From DASSBQ01 sp035250505 (GTDB lineage: Bacteria; Nitrospirota; Nitrospiria; Nitrospirales; Nitrospiraceae), in the NCBI GenBank assembly GCA_035250505.1, contig DATFFC010000088.1:4161-68160 (forward strand): DNA of 64,000 nt, given 5' to 3'. Numbering within the stretch: the stretch's first letter is position 1; every line of letters begins with the position of its first letter. The notes under the pieces are model-generated. The model did no database searches. It saw only the letters and a program-made list of their open reading frames with translations, and had not been told where the DNA came from. This document shows, piece by piece, positions 7,473 to 16,826 of the stretch. The translations under genes were made by a program, and so were the position numbers.

Positions 7473-8333
7473 TCAGACCGTGCGCAACAAATGTTGCCAG
7501 AGAAACTGGACCGTGCCCTTGGGAAGATCGGGCACCGTCAGCCGGTCCACCGAGTCGGTCAACGAGACGAACGCCCGGCTCGACGGCGCCTGCGGGTATC
7601 GATCCAGCACGGCCCGCTGCTGAGTCACCGCCAGGGGAAGATAGTCATCCAGCGGGACGGCGCCGAGATAGTCGATGGAGATCTGCAGGAAGCGGCCGAC
7701 CGCCACCTGAAGCTTGGAAAACACGCGGGCCGCTTCACTCGGACTTTTGACGAGATTCACCAGGACATGGAAGCGACGCTCACGATACTGGCGATGCAAT
7801 ACTTTCATCAGCGCATAGGCGTCGGTGAGCGACGTCGGCTCCGGAGATACCACCACGACGATCGATTGCGCGGCGGCGGCAAAGAACGTGACGTTCGACG
7901 AAATTCCCGCGCCGGTATCGATCAACAGTACGTCGAACATGTGGGCGATCTGTTCGATCTCCGCCTGAAGGATCACATGTTGCGTCTGCGTCAACGAGGT
8001 CAGCTGCGGCATGCCGGAGCTGGCCGGAAGAATGCGGATGCCCGACGGTCCCTCCAGCATGATATCGGCCAGCGAGCGGGCGCCCGACAAGACGTGTTCC
8101 AGCGTGTATTTTGGGGCCAGTCCAAGCAGGACATCGATATTCCCCAGCCCGAGGTCGGCGTCCAGCACGAGGACTCGTTTCCCGGCCCGCGAAAGCGCGA
8201 TCGCCAAATTGGCGACCACATTTGTTTTCCCGACGCCGCCCTTTCCGCTGGTGACGGTCATTACCCGCGGCGGGCGCGTCCCGCCCCCCGTCTGAATCAC
8301 ACCTGGCTGCATCGCCAGCGTGAAATTACTCAT
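7473..8333 (-). CDS. flhG: MinD-like ATPase FlhG (flagellar number regulator)
   Basis: The ATG at 8333 gives 286 residues. The deviant Walker A typical of the ParA/MinD group is TSGKGGVGKTN, followed by the FlhG-type VLDADLGLGNIDVLLG and the Walker B strand VLLIDTGAGIS. FlhG works with the GTPase FlhF to set flagellum number and place. It overlaps the end of flhF by eight bases and has GGGAGGGAG ahead of the start, so the two are translationally coupled. A longer upstream frame exists but encodes no conserved extension. Confidence 0.94.
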   Translation of the reverse strand: MSNFTLAMQPGVIQTGGGTRPPRVMTVTSGKGGVGKTNVVANLAIALSRAGKRVLVLDADLGLGNIDVLLGLAPKYTLEHVLSGARSLADIMLEGPSGIRILPASSGMPQLTSLTQTQHVILQAEIEQIAHMFDVLLIDTGAGISSNVTFFAAAAQSIVVVVSPEPTSLTDAYALMKVLHRQYRERRFHVLVNLVKSPSEAARVFSKLQVAVGRFLQISIDYLGAVPLDDYLPLAVTQQRAVLDRYPQAPSSRAFVSLTDSVDRLTVPDLPKGTVQFLWQHLLRTV

Positions 8334-9672
8334 GATGATGCTCCCTCCCTGACGTGACGGAACCCGCTTCATCGTACGCCTGGCCGGCGATACTGCGCCC
8401 ATGAGCCGCCCGGGAACCGAACGCATCGTTCGCGGCATGGGAGGTGGAATTTTCTTTACCGGACACGGCGGCGCCCAGGATGAAGTCGACCAGGCGATCC
8501 GGCAAGGCCGGCGCCAAGTCTTCCGGCACCCGCGGTCCGGTTCCCCAATAGGACAAAGGGACTCCGCTGCGATGCGCGGCCTCAAAGATGCTGCCATAGC
8601 CCGACGTCTCATCCAATTTGGTGAACAGCACGCGCAACCCAGGCGCGTCGATGCACCGAGCCATGGCGGCATCGATGTCCTGAATGCGGGTGGTGGCGGA
8701 CAGGACCAGATGAACTTCAAGCTGATAGGGCAAGCCCGTGAGCGCCGTCCACGCGTTCCATGGTTCCGGATGACGGGGATTGAAGCCCGGCGTATCGACC
8801 AATACCAACTCCGTATGGGCCAATTGCCCGATGCAGTCCCGCGCCTCATCGCAGGTCGATGCGGTCATCAGTTCGATTCCCAGAACATTCGCATAGAGAC
8901 GAAGCTGCTCGACCGCCGCCGGCCGATAGTTGTCGATCGTCACCATGGCCACCGAGCGCTTTTCCTCCAAGCGGTACTGAGCGGCTAATTTCGCGATGCT
9001 CGTGGTTTTCCCCACTCCGCTGGGTCCCACGAACAGGGCGATCTTCCGACTGTCTTCCGCGTCCAGAAGCGGCCCGGCCGATCGGAGACGCGTCGCGAGC
9101 ACGCCGCGCAGCAACTGAAGCAGGAAATGCGACGCCGTTCGATCAGGGTCCCGCAGGGTCTGTTGCAACTCACGCAAGCACTCATACGCAGTGCCGTGAC
9201 GGAGTCCCTGAGTGAGCAATCCGCCATAGACATCCTGCAGTGAACGGGACAGGTCGCCTGGTACGTGATGGTCCGCAGCCGGACGGTGCCTCGCAGGTCC
9301 CTCTTCCAGAGGGAACCGATTGTCCGCCTCCGAGAGCGGAACGTGTCGCGGCGCGACGGCGGGGGCCGCCGGGTGCACGGCCTGGTCCAATGCAGCCTGA
9401 AAACTCCGATTGACCGAGGACTCAACCGGGCTTCGCGCTCCGTTCACCGCCGGGGCAGGTCCTGCATCCAGGCGGGAATGGTCCGCGATTTCGGCTGGCT
9501 CCTCCTCGATCGCAGCCATGACTTCCAATGCCGAGCTTCCGAGGACGCCGAAGGCATTGCCCCACTTGCGCACTCGCCTGCTCGAGAGGATCACCGCGTC
9601 CGGCCCCAACTCTTGCTTGATGGCGCGAATCGCTTCATGCATGGACGCGGCATAGAACGTTCTGACTTTCAC
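8326..9672 (-). CDS. flhF: SRP-family GTPase FlhF
   Basis: The 448-residue protein starts with the FlhF-specific MKVRTFYAASMHEAIRAIK and PDAVILSSR, has a low-complexity linker, and ends with the NG GTPase domain. The P loop is FVGPSGVGKTTSIAKLA near residue 215, then VTIDNYRPAAVEQL. The G3 motif reads LVDTPGF where SRP GTPases usually have DTAG. G4 is TKLDET. FlhF positions the flagellum at the pole. It overlaps flhA by four bases upstream and flhG by eight downstream. Confidence 0.95.
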   Translation of the reverse strand: MKVRTFYAASMHEAIRAIKQELGPDAVILSSRRVRKWGNAFGVLGSSALEVMAAIEEEPAEIADHSRLDAGPAPAVNGARSPVESSVNRSFQAALDQAVHPAAPAVAPRHVPLSEADNRFPLEEGPARHRPAADHHVPGDLSRSLQDVYGGLLTQGLRHGTAYECLRELQQTLRDPDRTASHFLLQLLRGVLATRLRSAGPLLDAEDSRKIALFVGPSGVGKTTSIAKLAAQYRLEEKRSVAMVTIDNYRPAAVEQLRLYANVLGIELMTASTCDEARDCIGQLAHTELVLVDTPGFNPRHPEPWNAWTALTGLPYQLEVHLVLSATTRIQDIDAAMARCIDAPGLRVLFTKLDETSGYGSIFEAAHRSGVPLSYWGTGPRVPEDLAPALPDRLVDFILGAAVSGKENSTSHAANDAFGSRAAHGRSIAGQAYDEAGSVTSGREHHHE

Positions 9673-11777
9673 GCGAGGCTCCTGGTTTCAGCCGGCTCTA
9701 GGTCCAGTCGCACCGTCTCCACCGCCTGCAAGCGTACGATGCTGTCGATCTCGTTCAGCCCCAGGACCGGGACCGCATGGAGGATGCGGTCGGTCAATCT
9801 GCGAAGATGGCGGCGCAAGGACGGCGAGCACAGAATGACCGGCTGATGCCCGCGACTCGCCATCCGTTCAGCCGCCTGTTTGAGCGCCGCCAGCAATTTC
9901 TGGGACACGAGCGGATCGACGTTCCAGGCGCCGCCCTGGGGCGCGGTATTGACTTGCTCTGCCAATGTCCTGTCGAGCCGTGGATCCAATCCGATGACTT
10001 GCAACGTCCCGTCCATACCCACGTACTGCCGGGTGATGGTCCGTCCAAGGGCCTGCCGGGCGACTTCAGTGAGGATGTCCGGATCTTTGGTCGAGCCGGC
10101 ATGATCGGCGATGGCTTCGAGAACCGAGCGTAAGTCCCTAATGGGAACCCCTTCGCGCAACAGATGCGCCAGGATCCGGACGACGCTTCCCAATGAGAGG
10201 AGATTCGGCACCAGTTCCTCCACGAGCTTCGGATGGCTCTTGGCCAGTTCGTCTAGCAATCCTTGGACCTCCTGTCGGCCGAGCAGTTCGTGGGCATGGC
10301 GTTTGACGATTTCCGAGAGGTGGGTGGCGATGGCCGATACGGGATCGACGACCGTATAGCCCGCCAATTGGGCCTGTTCGCGCTGATGTTCCGGCAGCCA
10401 GAGGGCCGGCAGGCCGAAGGCGGGCTCCTTTGTGGCGATCCCATGCACCACATTTTTCTGGGCGGTGCCCGGGTCAATTGCCAAGACATGTGACGGCATG
10501 ACGTCAGATTTGGCGATTTCCACGCCTTTGATCATGACGGCGTATTCATTTGGGCGCAGTTGGAGGTTATCTCGGATATGAATCGGAGGGAGGACGAACC
10601 CCATAGTTTCTGCAAATTGGCGCCGGAGTCCTTTCACCCGGTCCAAGAGCGCTCCGCTCTTCGTGCCCTCCACTAAGCTGATCAACCCATAGCCGACCTG
10701 CACTTCCATCAAGTCCAACGGCGTGACCCGGGTGACCGCCTCTTCGGCGGGCGGCGCCGCAGCCGGTACCTCCGCCTCTCGAGCGAGCGCTGTCTGGCGC
10801 GTATGCAGTTGGTAGGCGACCCATCCGACCGTGCCGCCGAGCACCAGAAACGCGAGATGCGGGAGGCCGGGCACGAGTCCCAGGGCCAGCAAGATGCCCG
10901 CTGCCGTCCCGACCGCTTTCGGTGAGATCAGGATTTGCCGGGTAATCTCGAATCCCAGATTGGCCTCCGACGCCGCGCGGGTCACGACGATACCGGCGGC
11001 GGTGGAGACGATCAAGGCCGGTACCTGGGCGACCAGTCCTTCGCCGACAGTCAGCAAGGTATACGTTTGCGCGGCAGCGGCAATCGTCATCCCCTGCTGC
11101 AGGACGCCGATGGTCAAGCCGCCGAGTATATTGACCAGCGTGATGATGACGGCGGCGACGGCATCGCCGCGAACGAATTTGCTGGCACCGTCCATCGAGC
11201 CGTAGAAGTCCGCTTCTTCCGCGATTTCCCGGCGCCGGCGGCGGGCTTCCGTATCGTTGATCAGTCCGGCATTCAAATCGGCATCGATGCTCATTTGCTT
11301 GCCGGGCATGGCGTCCAGGGTAAACCGCGCCGCCACTTCGGCCACCCGGCCGGCGCCTTTGGTTACGACGACGAAGTTGATGATGACGAGGATGAAGAAG
11401 ACGATCAGGCCGACCGTGTAATTCCCTCCGACGACGAAATTCCCGAACGCGTGAATCACCTCGCCGGCCGCCGCGACACCTTCGTTGCCGTGCAAGAGGA
11501 TCAGCCGCGTGGAGGCGATATTAAGCGACAGTCGCAACAAGGTCACCATCAACAGAATGGAAGGAAAGACGGAAAACTCGAGCGGCTTCCGCACCTGCAT
11601 GCCTACCAGCAGGATGATGATAGAGAGCGTGATGTTGAAGCTCAGCAGCAGGTCGAGGATGAATCGTGGAAGCGGCATTAGCATCACCATAAGAATGGCG
11701 ACGACGCCGACCGACATCAGAACGTCGGGATGTTTGACCAACGCGGTCGTGGGCACGGACGTGCTGCTCTGATTCAT
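9669..11777 (-). CDS. flhA: Flagellar export gate protein FlhA
   Basis: At 702 residues this has the family length. The N-terminal half holds about eight membrane helices with the FHIPEP-region sequence RVAEVAARFTLDAMPGKQMS and DADLNAGLINDTEARRRRRE. The cytoplasmic C-terminal half contains LGLVPGLPH-linker and the chaperone-docking domain (FVLPPIHIRDNLQL, ending in LDLEPAETRSLA). FlhA forms the nonameric ring of the export gate. It is coupled to flhF and follows flhB by nine bases. Confidence 0.97.
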   Translation of the reverse strand: MNQSSTSVPTTALVKHPDVLMSVGVVAILMVMLMPLPRFILDLLLSFNITLSIIILLVGMQVRKPLEFSVFPSILLMVTLLRLSLNIASTRLILLHGNEGVAAAGEVIHAFGNFVVGGNYTVGLIVFFILVIINFVVVTKGAGRVAEVAARFTLDAMPGKQMSIDADLNAGLINDTEARRRRREIAEEADFYGSMDGASKFVRGDAVAAVIITLVNILGGLTIGVLQQGMTIAAAAQTYTLLTVGEGLVAQVPALIVSTAAGIVVTRAASEANLGFEITRQILISPKAVGTAAGILLALGLVPGLPHLAFLVLGGTVGWVAYQLHTRQTALAREAEVPAAAPPAEEAVTRVTPLDLMEVQVGYGLISLVEGTKSGALLDRVKGLRRQFAETMGFVLPPIHIRDNLQLRPNEYAVMIKGVEIAKSDVMPSHVLAIDPGTAQKNVVHGIATKEPAFGLPALWLPEHQREQAQLAGYTVVDPVSAIATHLSEIVKRHAHELLGRQEVQGLLDELAKSHPKLVEELVPNLLSLGSVVRILAHLLREGVPIRDLRSVLEAIADHAGSTKDPDILTEVARQALGRTITRQYVGMDGTLQVIGLDPRLDRTLAEQVNTAPQGGAWNVDPLVSQKLLAALKQAAERMASRGHQPVILCSPSLRRHLRRLTDRILHAVPVLGLNEIDSIVRLQAVETVRLDLEPAETRSLA

Positions 11778-11786
11778 TTAGTTTCC

Positions 11787-12878
11787 CTACACGTCCATCT
11801 GCGGAGAGACCTTCCCCCGCACTCGATAGACAAAGGCCAGAATTTCCGCGACCGCGCGATACAAATCGGCGGGCACTTCCCGGCCGATTTCAACCAGCTT
11901 GAAGAGCGTCCGGGCGACCGGCTTGTTCTCCACGATCGGAATGGCGTGCTGGCGTGCGATTTCCCTGATCCGGGCGGCGATGAAGCCGGCGCCTTTGGCG
12001 ACGACCACCGGCGCCGCCATGCGGTCGGGCTTGTATTGGAGCGCGACCGCTATTTCCGTCGGGTTCGTGACGATCACGTCGGCCGTCGGCACGGCCGTCA
12101 TCATGCGCCGGCGGGCCATCTCCTTTTGCATGCTGCGCACGCGTCCCCGCAGCAGCGGATCTCCTTCCGCCTCGCGATGCTCCTCCTTGATCTCTTCCTT
12201 GGTCATGCGTAGGCTGCGTTCCCATTCATAGCGTTGATAGGCATAGTCGAGCAGGCCGATGACGGTGGCGGCGCAGGCCATCAAGAGCGCCGCTTTCAAC
12301 GTGATCCATCCGACCGCCAGGAGAAGACCCTGCAGCTCATACTGGGTCAGTTCCGGGAAGCGCGTCATTTCGTGCCGGAACGCCAGGAACCCGGTTCCGC
12401 CGATCGCCGCGATTTTCAGCAAGGCCTTGAGCGACTCGGTCACCGAACGTAACGAGCACAGCCGAGCCAGCCCCTTCATCGGATCCAACCGCGCCGCATC
12501 CGGCTGCAGCGCGTCGCGGCGCCACAGGAATCCGGTCTGGGCGAGATTGGCCCCGATGCCCACGACGGCGATGCCGGCCATCAGCGGCGCCAAGAGGACG
12601 AACACATCGGCGCCGATTCGGCCCAACAGGAGGTGGAGATGATCGAGGGTCAATGCGCGGCGGGCGGATTCGTCCGTCGCAAGCGTCAGCCATGCTTGAA
12701 GCATGGAGGTCAGCGCGCCGATGGCCGGCATGGTCAGCCAGTACAACAGCCCCACGCTCGCCAAGATTGCGGCGGCGGCGGCCGCATCGCGGCTGACGGC
12801 CACTTGACCCTTCCGCCGCGCCTCCGCTTTGCGCTTCGGAGTCGCCCGTTCAGTCCGATTGTGTCCCGATTCAGCCAC
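11787..12878 (-). CDS. flhB: Flagellar export switch protein FlhB, with NPTE in place of NPTH
   Basis: The 363-residue protein has the FlhB start (RTERATPKRKAEARRKGQVA), four membrane helices and the cytoplasmic domain beginning MTKEEIKEEHREAEGDPLLR. FlhB controls the switch from rod/hook to filament export through self-cleavage at the NPTH motif. Here the residues at 272-275 are NPTE (codons AAC CCG ACG GAA), so the histidine is replaced by glutamate while the cleaved Asn-Pro bond is kept. Downstream sequence IAVALQYKPD and VVVAKGAGFIAARIREIA is normal for FlhB. It overlaps fliR by eight bases. Confidence 0.95.
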   Translation of the reverse strand: MAESGHNRTERATPKRKAEARRKGQVAVSRDAAAAAAILASVGLLYWLTMPAIGALTSMLQAWLTLATDESARRALTLDHLHLLLGRIGADVFVLLAPLMAGIAVVGIGANLAQTGFLWRRDALQPDAARLDPMKGLARLCSLRSVTESLKALLKIAAIGGTGFLAFRHEMTRFPELTQYELQGLLLAVGWITLKAALLMACAATVIGLLDYAYQRYEWERSLRMTKEEIKEEHREAEGDPLLRGRVRSMQKEMARRRMMTAVPTADVIVTNPTEIAVALQYKPDRMAAPVVVAKGAGFIAARIREIARQHAIPIVENKPVARTLFKLVEIGREVPADLYRAVAEILAFVYRVRGKVSPQMDV

Positions 12879-13662
12879 GGCCCAACCTCTGGAGCAGGCC
12901 GGAGATGCTCTCCATCAGCTTCATAAATTCGCCCTCGAACAGGTTCAGCGAGTAGGGTAGCGCCAACCCCATCACGAAGAGGCCGGCTCCGATCGTGAGG
13001 GGAAAGCTCAGCACAAACACGTTCATCTGCGTCACGGCTCGTCCCAACATCGCCATGCTGACATTCACAATGAGAATCGTACAGAACACAGGCGCGGCCA
13101 ACTTGAGCGCCACGACAAGCATGTCCTGTGTCAACCGGATCACGTCAATGGCGAGATCGTGGGACAACGATGCGCCGAACGGGGGCACCAGCTCGTAACT
13201 CATCCCGATCGCCCGGACGATCATCAGGTGCGCATTGACCGACAAGAAGAGCAATGAAGCGGTGATCACATGAAACTGGCCCATTAACGGCGTCTGTTGA
13301 TGTGTGGACGGATCGAGCAACTGCACAATGCTGAAACCCATCTGGCTTCCCACCAGTTCCCCCGCCACCTCGAAACCAGAAAATAGTAGGCGTACCGCCA
13401 ATCCGATGACCATGCCGATCAGGAATTCACTGATGATCCCCGCCACGACGACCGCCGGATTCTGCGGGAGCGGAGGGAGCGGGACGACCGGCGCCAGCGC
13501 GAGGCCCAGCATGGCGACCAGTGCGGTTTTGACCGTCATCGGGATCGACCGACTGTTCAGAATTGGAAAGGCGCTCACGAGACCGGCAATACGAACGAGC
13601 AGGACCGTATAGGCCTGAAAATGCGGCAATGCCCAGTGAAGCGTTTGGCCGAGCTGCATCAA
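12871..13662 (-). CDS. fliR: Flagellar export gate protein FliR
   Basis: The 263-residue, strongly hydrophobic protein has the FliR hallmarks: an N-terminal RIAGLVSAFPILNSRSIP, a central FEVAGELVGSQMGFSIVQLL, and the C-terminal VNVSMAMLGRAVTQMNVFVL. Six or so membrane segments are expected. With FliP and FliQ it builds the helical export channel. It lies between fliQ and flhB, the usual order. Confidence 0.96.
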   Translation of the reverse strand: MMQLGQTLHWALPHFQAYTVLLVRIAGLVSAFPILNSRSIPMTVKTALVAMLGLALAPVVPLPPLPQNPAVVVAGIISEFLIGMVIGLAVRLLFSGFEVAGELVGSQMGFSIVQLLDPSTHQQTPLMGQFHVITASLLFLSVNAHLMIVRAIGMSYELVPPFGASLSHDLAIDVIRLTQDMLVVALKLAAPVFCTILIVNVSMAMLGRAVTQMNVFVLSFPLTIGAGLFVMGLALPYSLNLFEGEFMKLMESISGLLQRLGRG

Positions 13663-13695
13663 ACGGCGCCTTTCGCGGACAAGTCCAGAGTTCTG

Positions 13696-13965
13696 TCAGT
13701 GGGCATAGAGCGGAATGTTCGTAATCAACTGGGTCATGAAGGTGATCAGGACGCCCATCATCCAGGGCAGGAACAGTAGAAGGGCGCCGAACACCGCCAC
13801 CACCTTCGGCACGAAGGATAGTGTGGCTTCGTTGATCTGTGTCATCGCCTGAAAGATGCTCACCAAAAGTCCGACCACCAAACTCAACCCCAGCATCGGA
13901 GCCGATACAAGGAGCGTTGTCTCGATCGCCTGCCGTCCGATTTCCGTCACCATCTCTGGGGTCAT
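13696..13965 (-). CDS. fliQ: Flagellar export gate protein FliQ
   Basis: The 89-residue product has two membrane helices and the FliQ signature QAIETTLLVSAPMLGLSLVV followed by SIFQAMTQINEATLSFVPK. The ATG at 13965 begins MTPEMVTEIGRQAI, the normal FliQ start. FliQ packs around FliP in the export channel. It sits between fliP and fliR. Confidence 0.95.
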   Translation of the reverse strand: MTPEMVTEIGRQAIETTLLVSAPMLGLSLVVGLLVSIFQAMTQINEATLSFVPKVVAVFGALLLFLPWMMGVLITFMTQLITNIPLYAH

Positions 13966-13985
13966 CTTGAACTCGTTTCTCTTGA

Positions 13986-14006
13986 ATCGTCGCTCGGATC
14001 TCGCGT
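13986..14006. repeat. Short heptad-repeat element, family 2 (fliP-fliQ gap)
   Basis: Three 7-bp units in register, ATCGTCG, CTCGGAT and CTCGCGT, occur in the gap before fliQ. They share the NTCGNNN pattern of the longer element between flgC and flgB. The remainder of the gap up to the fliP stop at 14118 shows no gene. Confidence 0.35.
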
Positions 14007-14117
14007 AATCGGAGTGTCGCTCATAGCTCTCTAGCAAGAACGGATGATAAGAACTGCCGGCTCACCGCCTCGCCGGCGCGCACAAACGTGGCGCTCGTTA
14101 TTCCTCACGCCGTGCGC

Positions 14118-14903
14118 CTACACAAAGCTTTTGACCATTGAGCCCACCACCAGATACCACCCGTCCGCCAAGACGAACAAAATGAGTTTGAACGGCAGTG
14201 AAATGACGACCGGCGGTAAGAGCATCATGCCCATCGACATCAGGACGCTGGCCACGACCATATCCACGATCAAGAAAGGGATGTAGATGAGGAAACCGAT
14301 TTGGAACGCGATACGCAATTCGCTCAGCATAAAGGCCGGGATCACGATGTGCGTCGGCACTTGATCCACGGTCTCCGGCTTCTTGAGATGTGCCAGATCC
14401 ACGAAGAGTTCCAAGTCTTTGTCCCGCATTTGTTTCAACATGAATGCGCGAATCGGTTGGATGCCCTTATTCCACGCCTCTTCATAGCCGATGCGCTCCG
14501 CCATCAAGGGCTGAACGGCGTCCTTGTAGACGGCGTTTCCGACGGGCGCCATCACGAACAGCGTCAGAAACAGCGCGAGACTGATCAGGACCTGATTGGG
14601 CGGAACCTGTTGGGTGCCGAGCGCCTGACGTAAAAACGAGAGTACGATCACCATTCGTGTGAACGAGGTGACCATAATGAAGAGGGCCGGCGCGAGCGAC
14701 AGGACGGTCAGGAGCGCCAGGATCTGGAGCACCACCGCCGTCTGCTTGGGACCCTGCTGTCCCAAATCGATCGTGACGGAAGGGCCCTGAGCCAAGGCCG
14801 GTGCGCCCTGGAGCAGCATGAGCCCCGCCAGCAGGAGACAGGAAATCCACAGGAAAGAATGTGGAGCAACGGATGCCGAGAACGACGACTTACCCGACGG
14901 CAT
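14118..14903 (-). CDS. fliP: Flagellar export gate protein FliP
   Basis: The ATG at 14903 gives 261 residues with a cleavable-type signal sequence (SFLWISCLLLAGLMLLQGAP) as known for FliP. The conserved core follows: LAPALFIMVTSFTRMVIVLS, LGTQQVPPNQVLISLALFLT, and the C-terminal MMLLPPVVISLPFKLILFVL. It overlaps fliO by 14 bases. FliP is the main subunit of the FliPQR channel. Confidence 0.96.
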   Translation of the reverse strand: MPSGKSSFSASVAPHSFLWISCLLLAGLMLLQGAPALAQGPSVTIDLGQQGPKQTAVVLQILALLTVLSLAPALFIMVTSFTRMVIVLSFLRQALGTQQVPPNQVLISLALFLTLFVMAPVGNAVYKDAVQPLMAERIGYEEAWNKGIQPIRAFMLKQMRDKDLELFVDLAHLKKPETVDQVPTHIVIPAFMLSELRIAFQIGFLIYIPFLIVDMVVASVLMSMGMMLLPPVVISLPFKLILFVLADGWYLVVGSMVKSFV

Positions 14904-15252
14904 GCTCACCCATCTGCCCGGACGCCGTCGCCGCGGGATGGAGGGACAGTGAACCGGGTCCCGCCTGGGACATGGCCTGCTTGATTTGCTCGGGATCCGT
15001 GACGCGTCCGAGCGGCACCAATTCCGTGGCCGTCGTCCCGAGGATAAGGACTTCACCGGCCACCGCCACGACCAACACTTGTTTGCGAGGTCCCACATAA
15101 CTGCTGCCTAAAACACGGATCAGCGGGGTCCCGGTCGGTCCGAACCACTTCCGGCCCATCATCATCTTCGCCAGCGCAAGAAGACCCAGGATCAGGCCCA
15201 GCACCAGCGCCAACGACGCCACCATCCGTACTGCGCTGTCCCAGAATTCCAT
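14890..15252 (-). CDS. fliO: Flagellar biosynthesis protein FliO
   Basis: The small 120-residue protein has one N-terminal membrane helix (VASLALVLGLILGLLALAK) and the cytoplasmic FliO domain with VLGSSYVGPRKQVLVVAVAG and EVLILG. FliO assists FliP complex assembly. It precedes fliP with an overlap, and the gap upstream of it contains the heptad-repeat element at 15.3-15.4 kb. Confidence 0.9.
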   Translation of the reverse strand: MEFWDSAVRMVASLALVLGLILGLLALAKMMMGRKWFGPTGTPLIRVLGSSYVGPRKQVLVVAVAGEVLILGTTATELVPLGRVTDPEQIKQAMSQAGPGSLSLHPAATASGQMGEHAVG

Positions 15253-15281
15253 CGTATCTTTCAGATCATCAAGACCAGAAC

Positions 15282-15430
15282 CTATGGCTTACGGTACAGG
15301 AAAGAGCTGATGGCCGATGGCAGATAGCGTATGGCAAGAAGGAGGCAGACTTTTCGTTTGTGCGATCAGCCATCAGCTATCGGCTCTTCTTCAGTGCCAT
15401 CGGCTATACGCCATCAGCCATACGCTCTTC
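15282..15430. repeat. Heptad-repeat element, family 1 (fliN-fliO gap)
   Basis: This is the most regular copy. Four forward units at 15308-15335 (TGATGGC, CGATGGC, AGATAGC, GTATGGC) follow AAAGAGC. Three complementary units lie at 15362-15382 (GCGATCA, GCCATCA, GCTATCG) and are followed by GCTCTTC. Four more lie at 15396-15423 (GCCATCG, GCTATAC, GCCATCA, GCCATAC) and are again followed by GCTCTTC. The boundary motif GAAGAGC is shared by all arrays. An isolated CTATGGC lies at 15282. Confidence 0.8.
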
Positions 15431-15436
15431 TTATCT

Positions 15437-15811
15437 TTAGGCCAGTTGTTGCAGCCGCTGATTCGGGCTCACCACATCGGTCAGCCGGATGCCGAATTTC
15501 TCGTTGACGACGACCACTTCGCCCCGCGCCACCAGTTTATTGTTGACGAGGACTTCCATCGGCTCTCCCGCCAGCTTATCCAGTTCGATAACGGAGCCTT
15601 GTCCCAGTTGCAGCAGTTCCCGAATCAACATGCGGGCGCCGCCGATCTGGACCGTCACCTGCAAGGGAATGTCGAGCAGAAAATCGATACTCTTGTTGGC
15701 GACGGCGGCATTCGTTTCCTCCACGGGCGGAAACGAAGCCGGTTGCGCCATAGGAGCGGCACTGTCGGCTGCGCCGTTTCCGGGCGTCGGGCTTACTTCG
15801 GCATTGGCCAT
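15437..15811 (-). CDS. fliN: Flagellar motor switch protein FliN
   Basis: The 124-residue protein ends in the SpoA/FliN domain: FLLDIPLQVTVQIGGARMLI, then LGQGSVIELDKLAGEPMEVL, VNNKLVARGEVVVVNEKFGI and RLTDVVSPNQRLQQL. The first 40 residues are a low-complexity linker. FliN forms the lower part of the C ring and binds FliH. The start at 15811 has AAGGAG upstream, and it follows fliM closely. Confidence 0.96.
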   Translation of the reverse strand: MANAEVSPTPGNGAADSAAPMAQPASFPPVEETNAAVANKSIDFLLDIPLQVTVQIGGARMLIRELLQLGQGSVIELDKLAGEPMEVLVNNKLVARGEVVVVNEKFGIRLTDVVSPNQRLQQLA

Positions 15812-15836
15812 AGACTCGTCTCCTTCTTCCTGCGAC

Positions 15837-16805
15837 TCATCCCAGCACCTTGCTGATCCGGCAGGCGTGATTGCCCTTGAACACTCCGGGCAGGCCCATG
15901 AATTTCGGTCGGCCTTCGACAAAGCACCAGAGGAGGTCGCCGGGATGTTCGTCGAGCAGGAGCACGTCGCCCGGCGCAAAATTCAACACGTCTTGCACGC
16001 TGACCGTCGCCGTACCAAGGCGAACCGTGAGCGACACGGCGCAATCCTGAAGGGAATCGCGAAAACGGCTTCCCCAACTGCTGTCTTGTTCGATGTGGTC
16101 CGCAAAGAGCCCGGAATACAATTTTTCCTTGATCGGTTCGAGCATGGCATAGGGATAGACGATGAAGAGATCGCGCGACGCTTCACCGATCTGGACTTGC
16201 AAGGTGACCACGACGACGATTTCGGTCATCGTCACGACCATGGCGAACTGAGGATTGCTTTCCGACCTGGTGTGGGTGATCTTGGCCGTCAGTACGGCAT
16301 GCCAAGCCCGTTCGAGATCCGTCATGGCGTTCTGCACGAATTTTTTGATGAGGCGCAATTGGATGGGCGTAAATTCCCGCCCTTCCGGCTTGACGTGCGT
16401 CTGCACTTTGCCGCCGAAAAAGTAATCGACGATCAGGTACACCAGCGACGCATCCATGACGAACAGCCCGTTCCCGCGCAGCGGCTCCATCACGAAAACA
16501 TTCAACGACGAGGGCAGCGGGATTTTTCTGATGAAGTCGCCGAACTTCATGATCTCCGTGCCGACCACGCTGAATTCGACCTTCTCCCGCAGGCTGCTCG
16601 TCCAGGCGATCGATTGCCGGCGGCAGAACCGGTCATTGATCATCTCCATCGTGGGCATGCGCCCGCGGATGATCCGTTCCTGATTGAGGAGGTCATACCC
16701 CTTGATGCCGCCCGGACTCTCGTCGTTCGGTGTCGTATCGACATCACCGGACACGACACCGCCCATCAAGGCGTCGATTTCTTCCTGCGATAGGATCTTA
16801 TCCAT
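15837..16805 (-). CDS. fliM: Flagellar motor switch protein FliM
   Basis: At 322 residues this is a full-length FliM. It begins MDKILSQEEIDALMGGVVSG, which is the CheY-P binding helix region of the family. The middle domain (NPQFAMVVTMTEIVVVVTLQ) and C-terminal SpoA domain (LGTATVSVQDVLNFAPGDVL) follow. FliM is the central C-ring subunit. It lies between fliL and fliN. Confidence 0.97.
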   Translation of the reverse strand: MDKILSQEEIDALMGGVVSGDVDTTPNDESPGGIKGYDLLNQERIIRGRMPTMEMINDRFCRRQSIAWTSSLREKVEFSVVGTEIMKFGDFIRKIPLPSSLNVFVMEPLRGNGLFVMDASLVYLIVDYFFGGKVQTHVKPEGREFTPIQLRLIKKFVQNAMTDLERAWHAVLTAKITHTRSESNPQFAMVVTMTEIVVVVTLQVQIGEASRDLFIVYPYAMLEPIKEKLYSGLFADHIEQDSSWGSRFRDSLQDCAVSLTVRLGTATVSVQDVLNFAPGDVLLLDEHPGDLLWCFVEGRPKFMGLPGVFKGNHACRISKVLG

Positions 16806-16826
16806 GGTTCGGTAGGGAAGAGCCGG

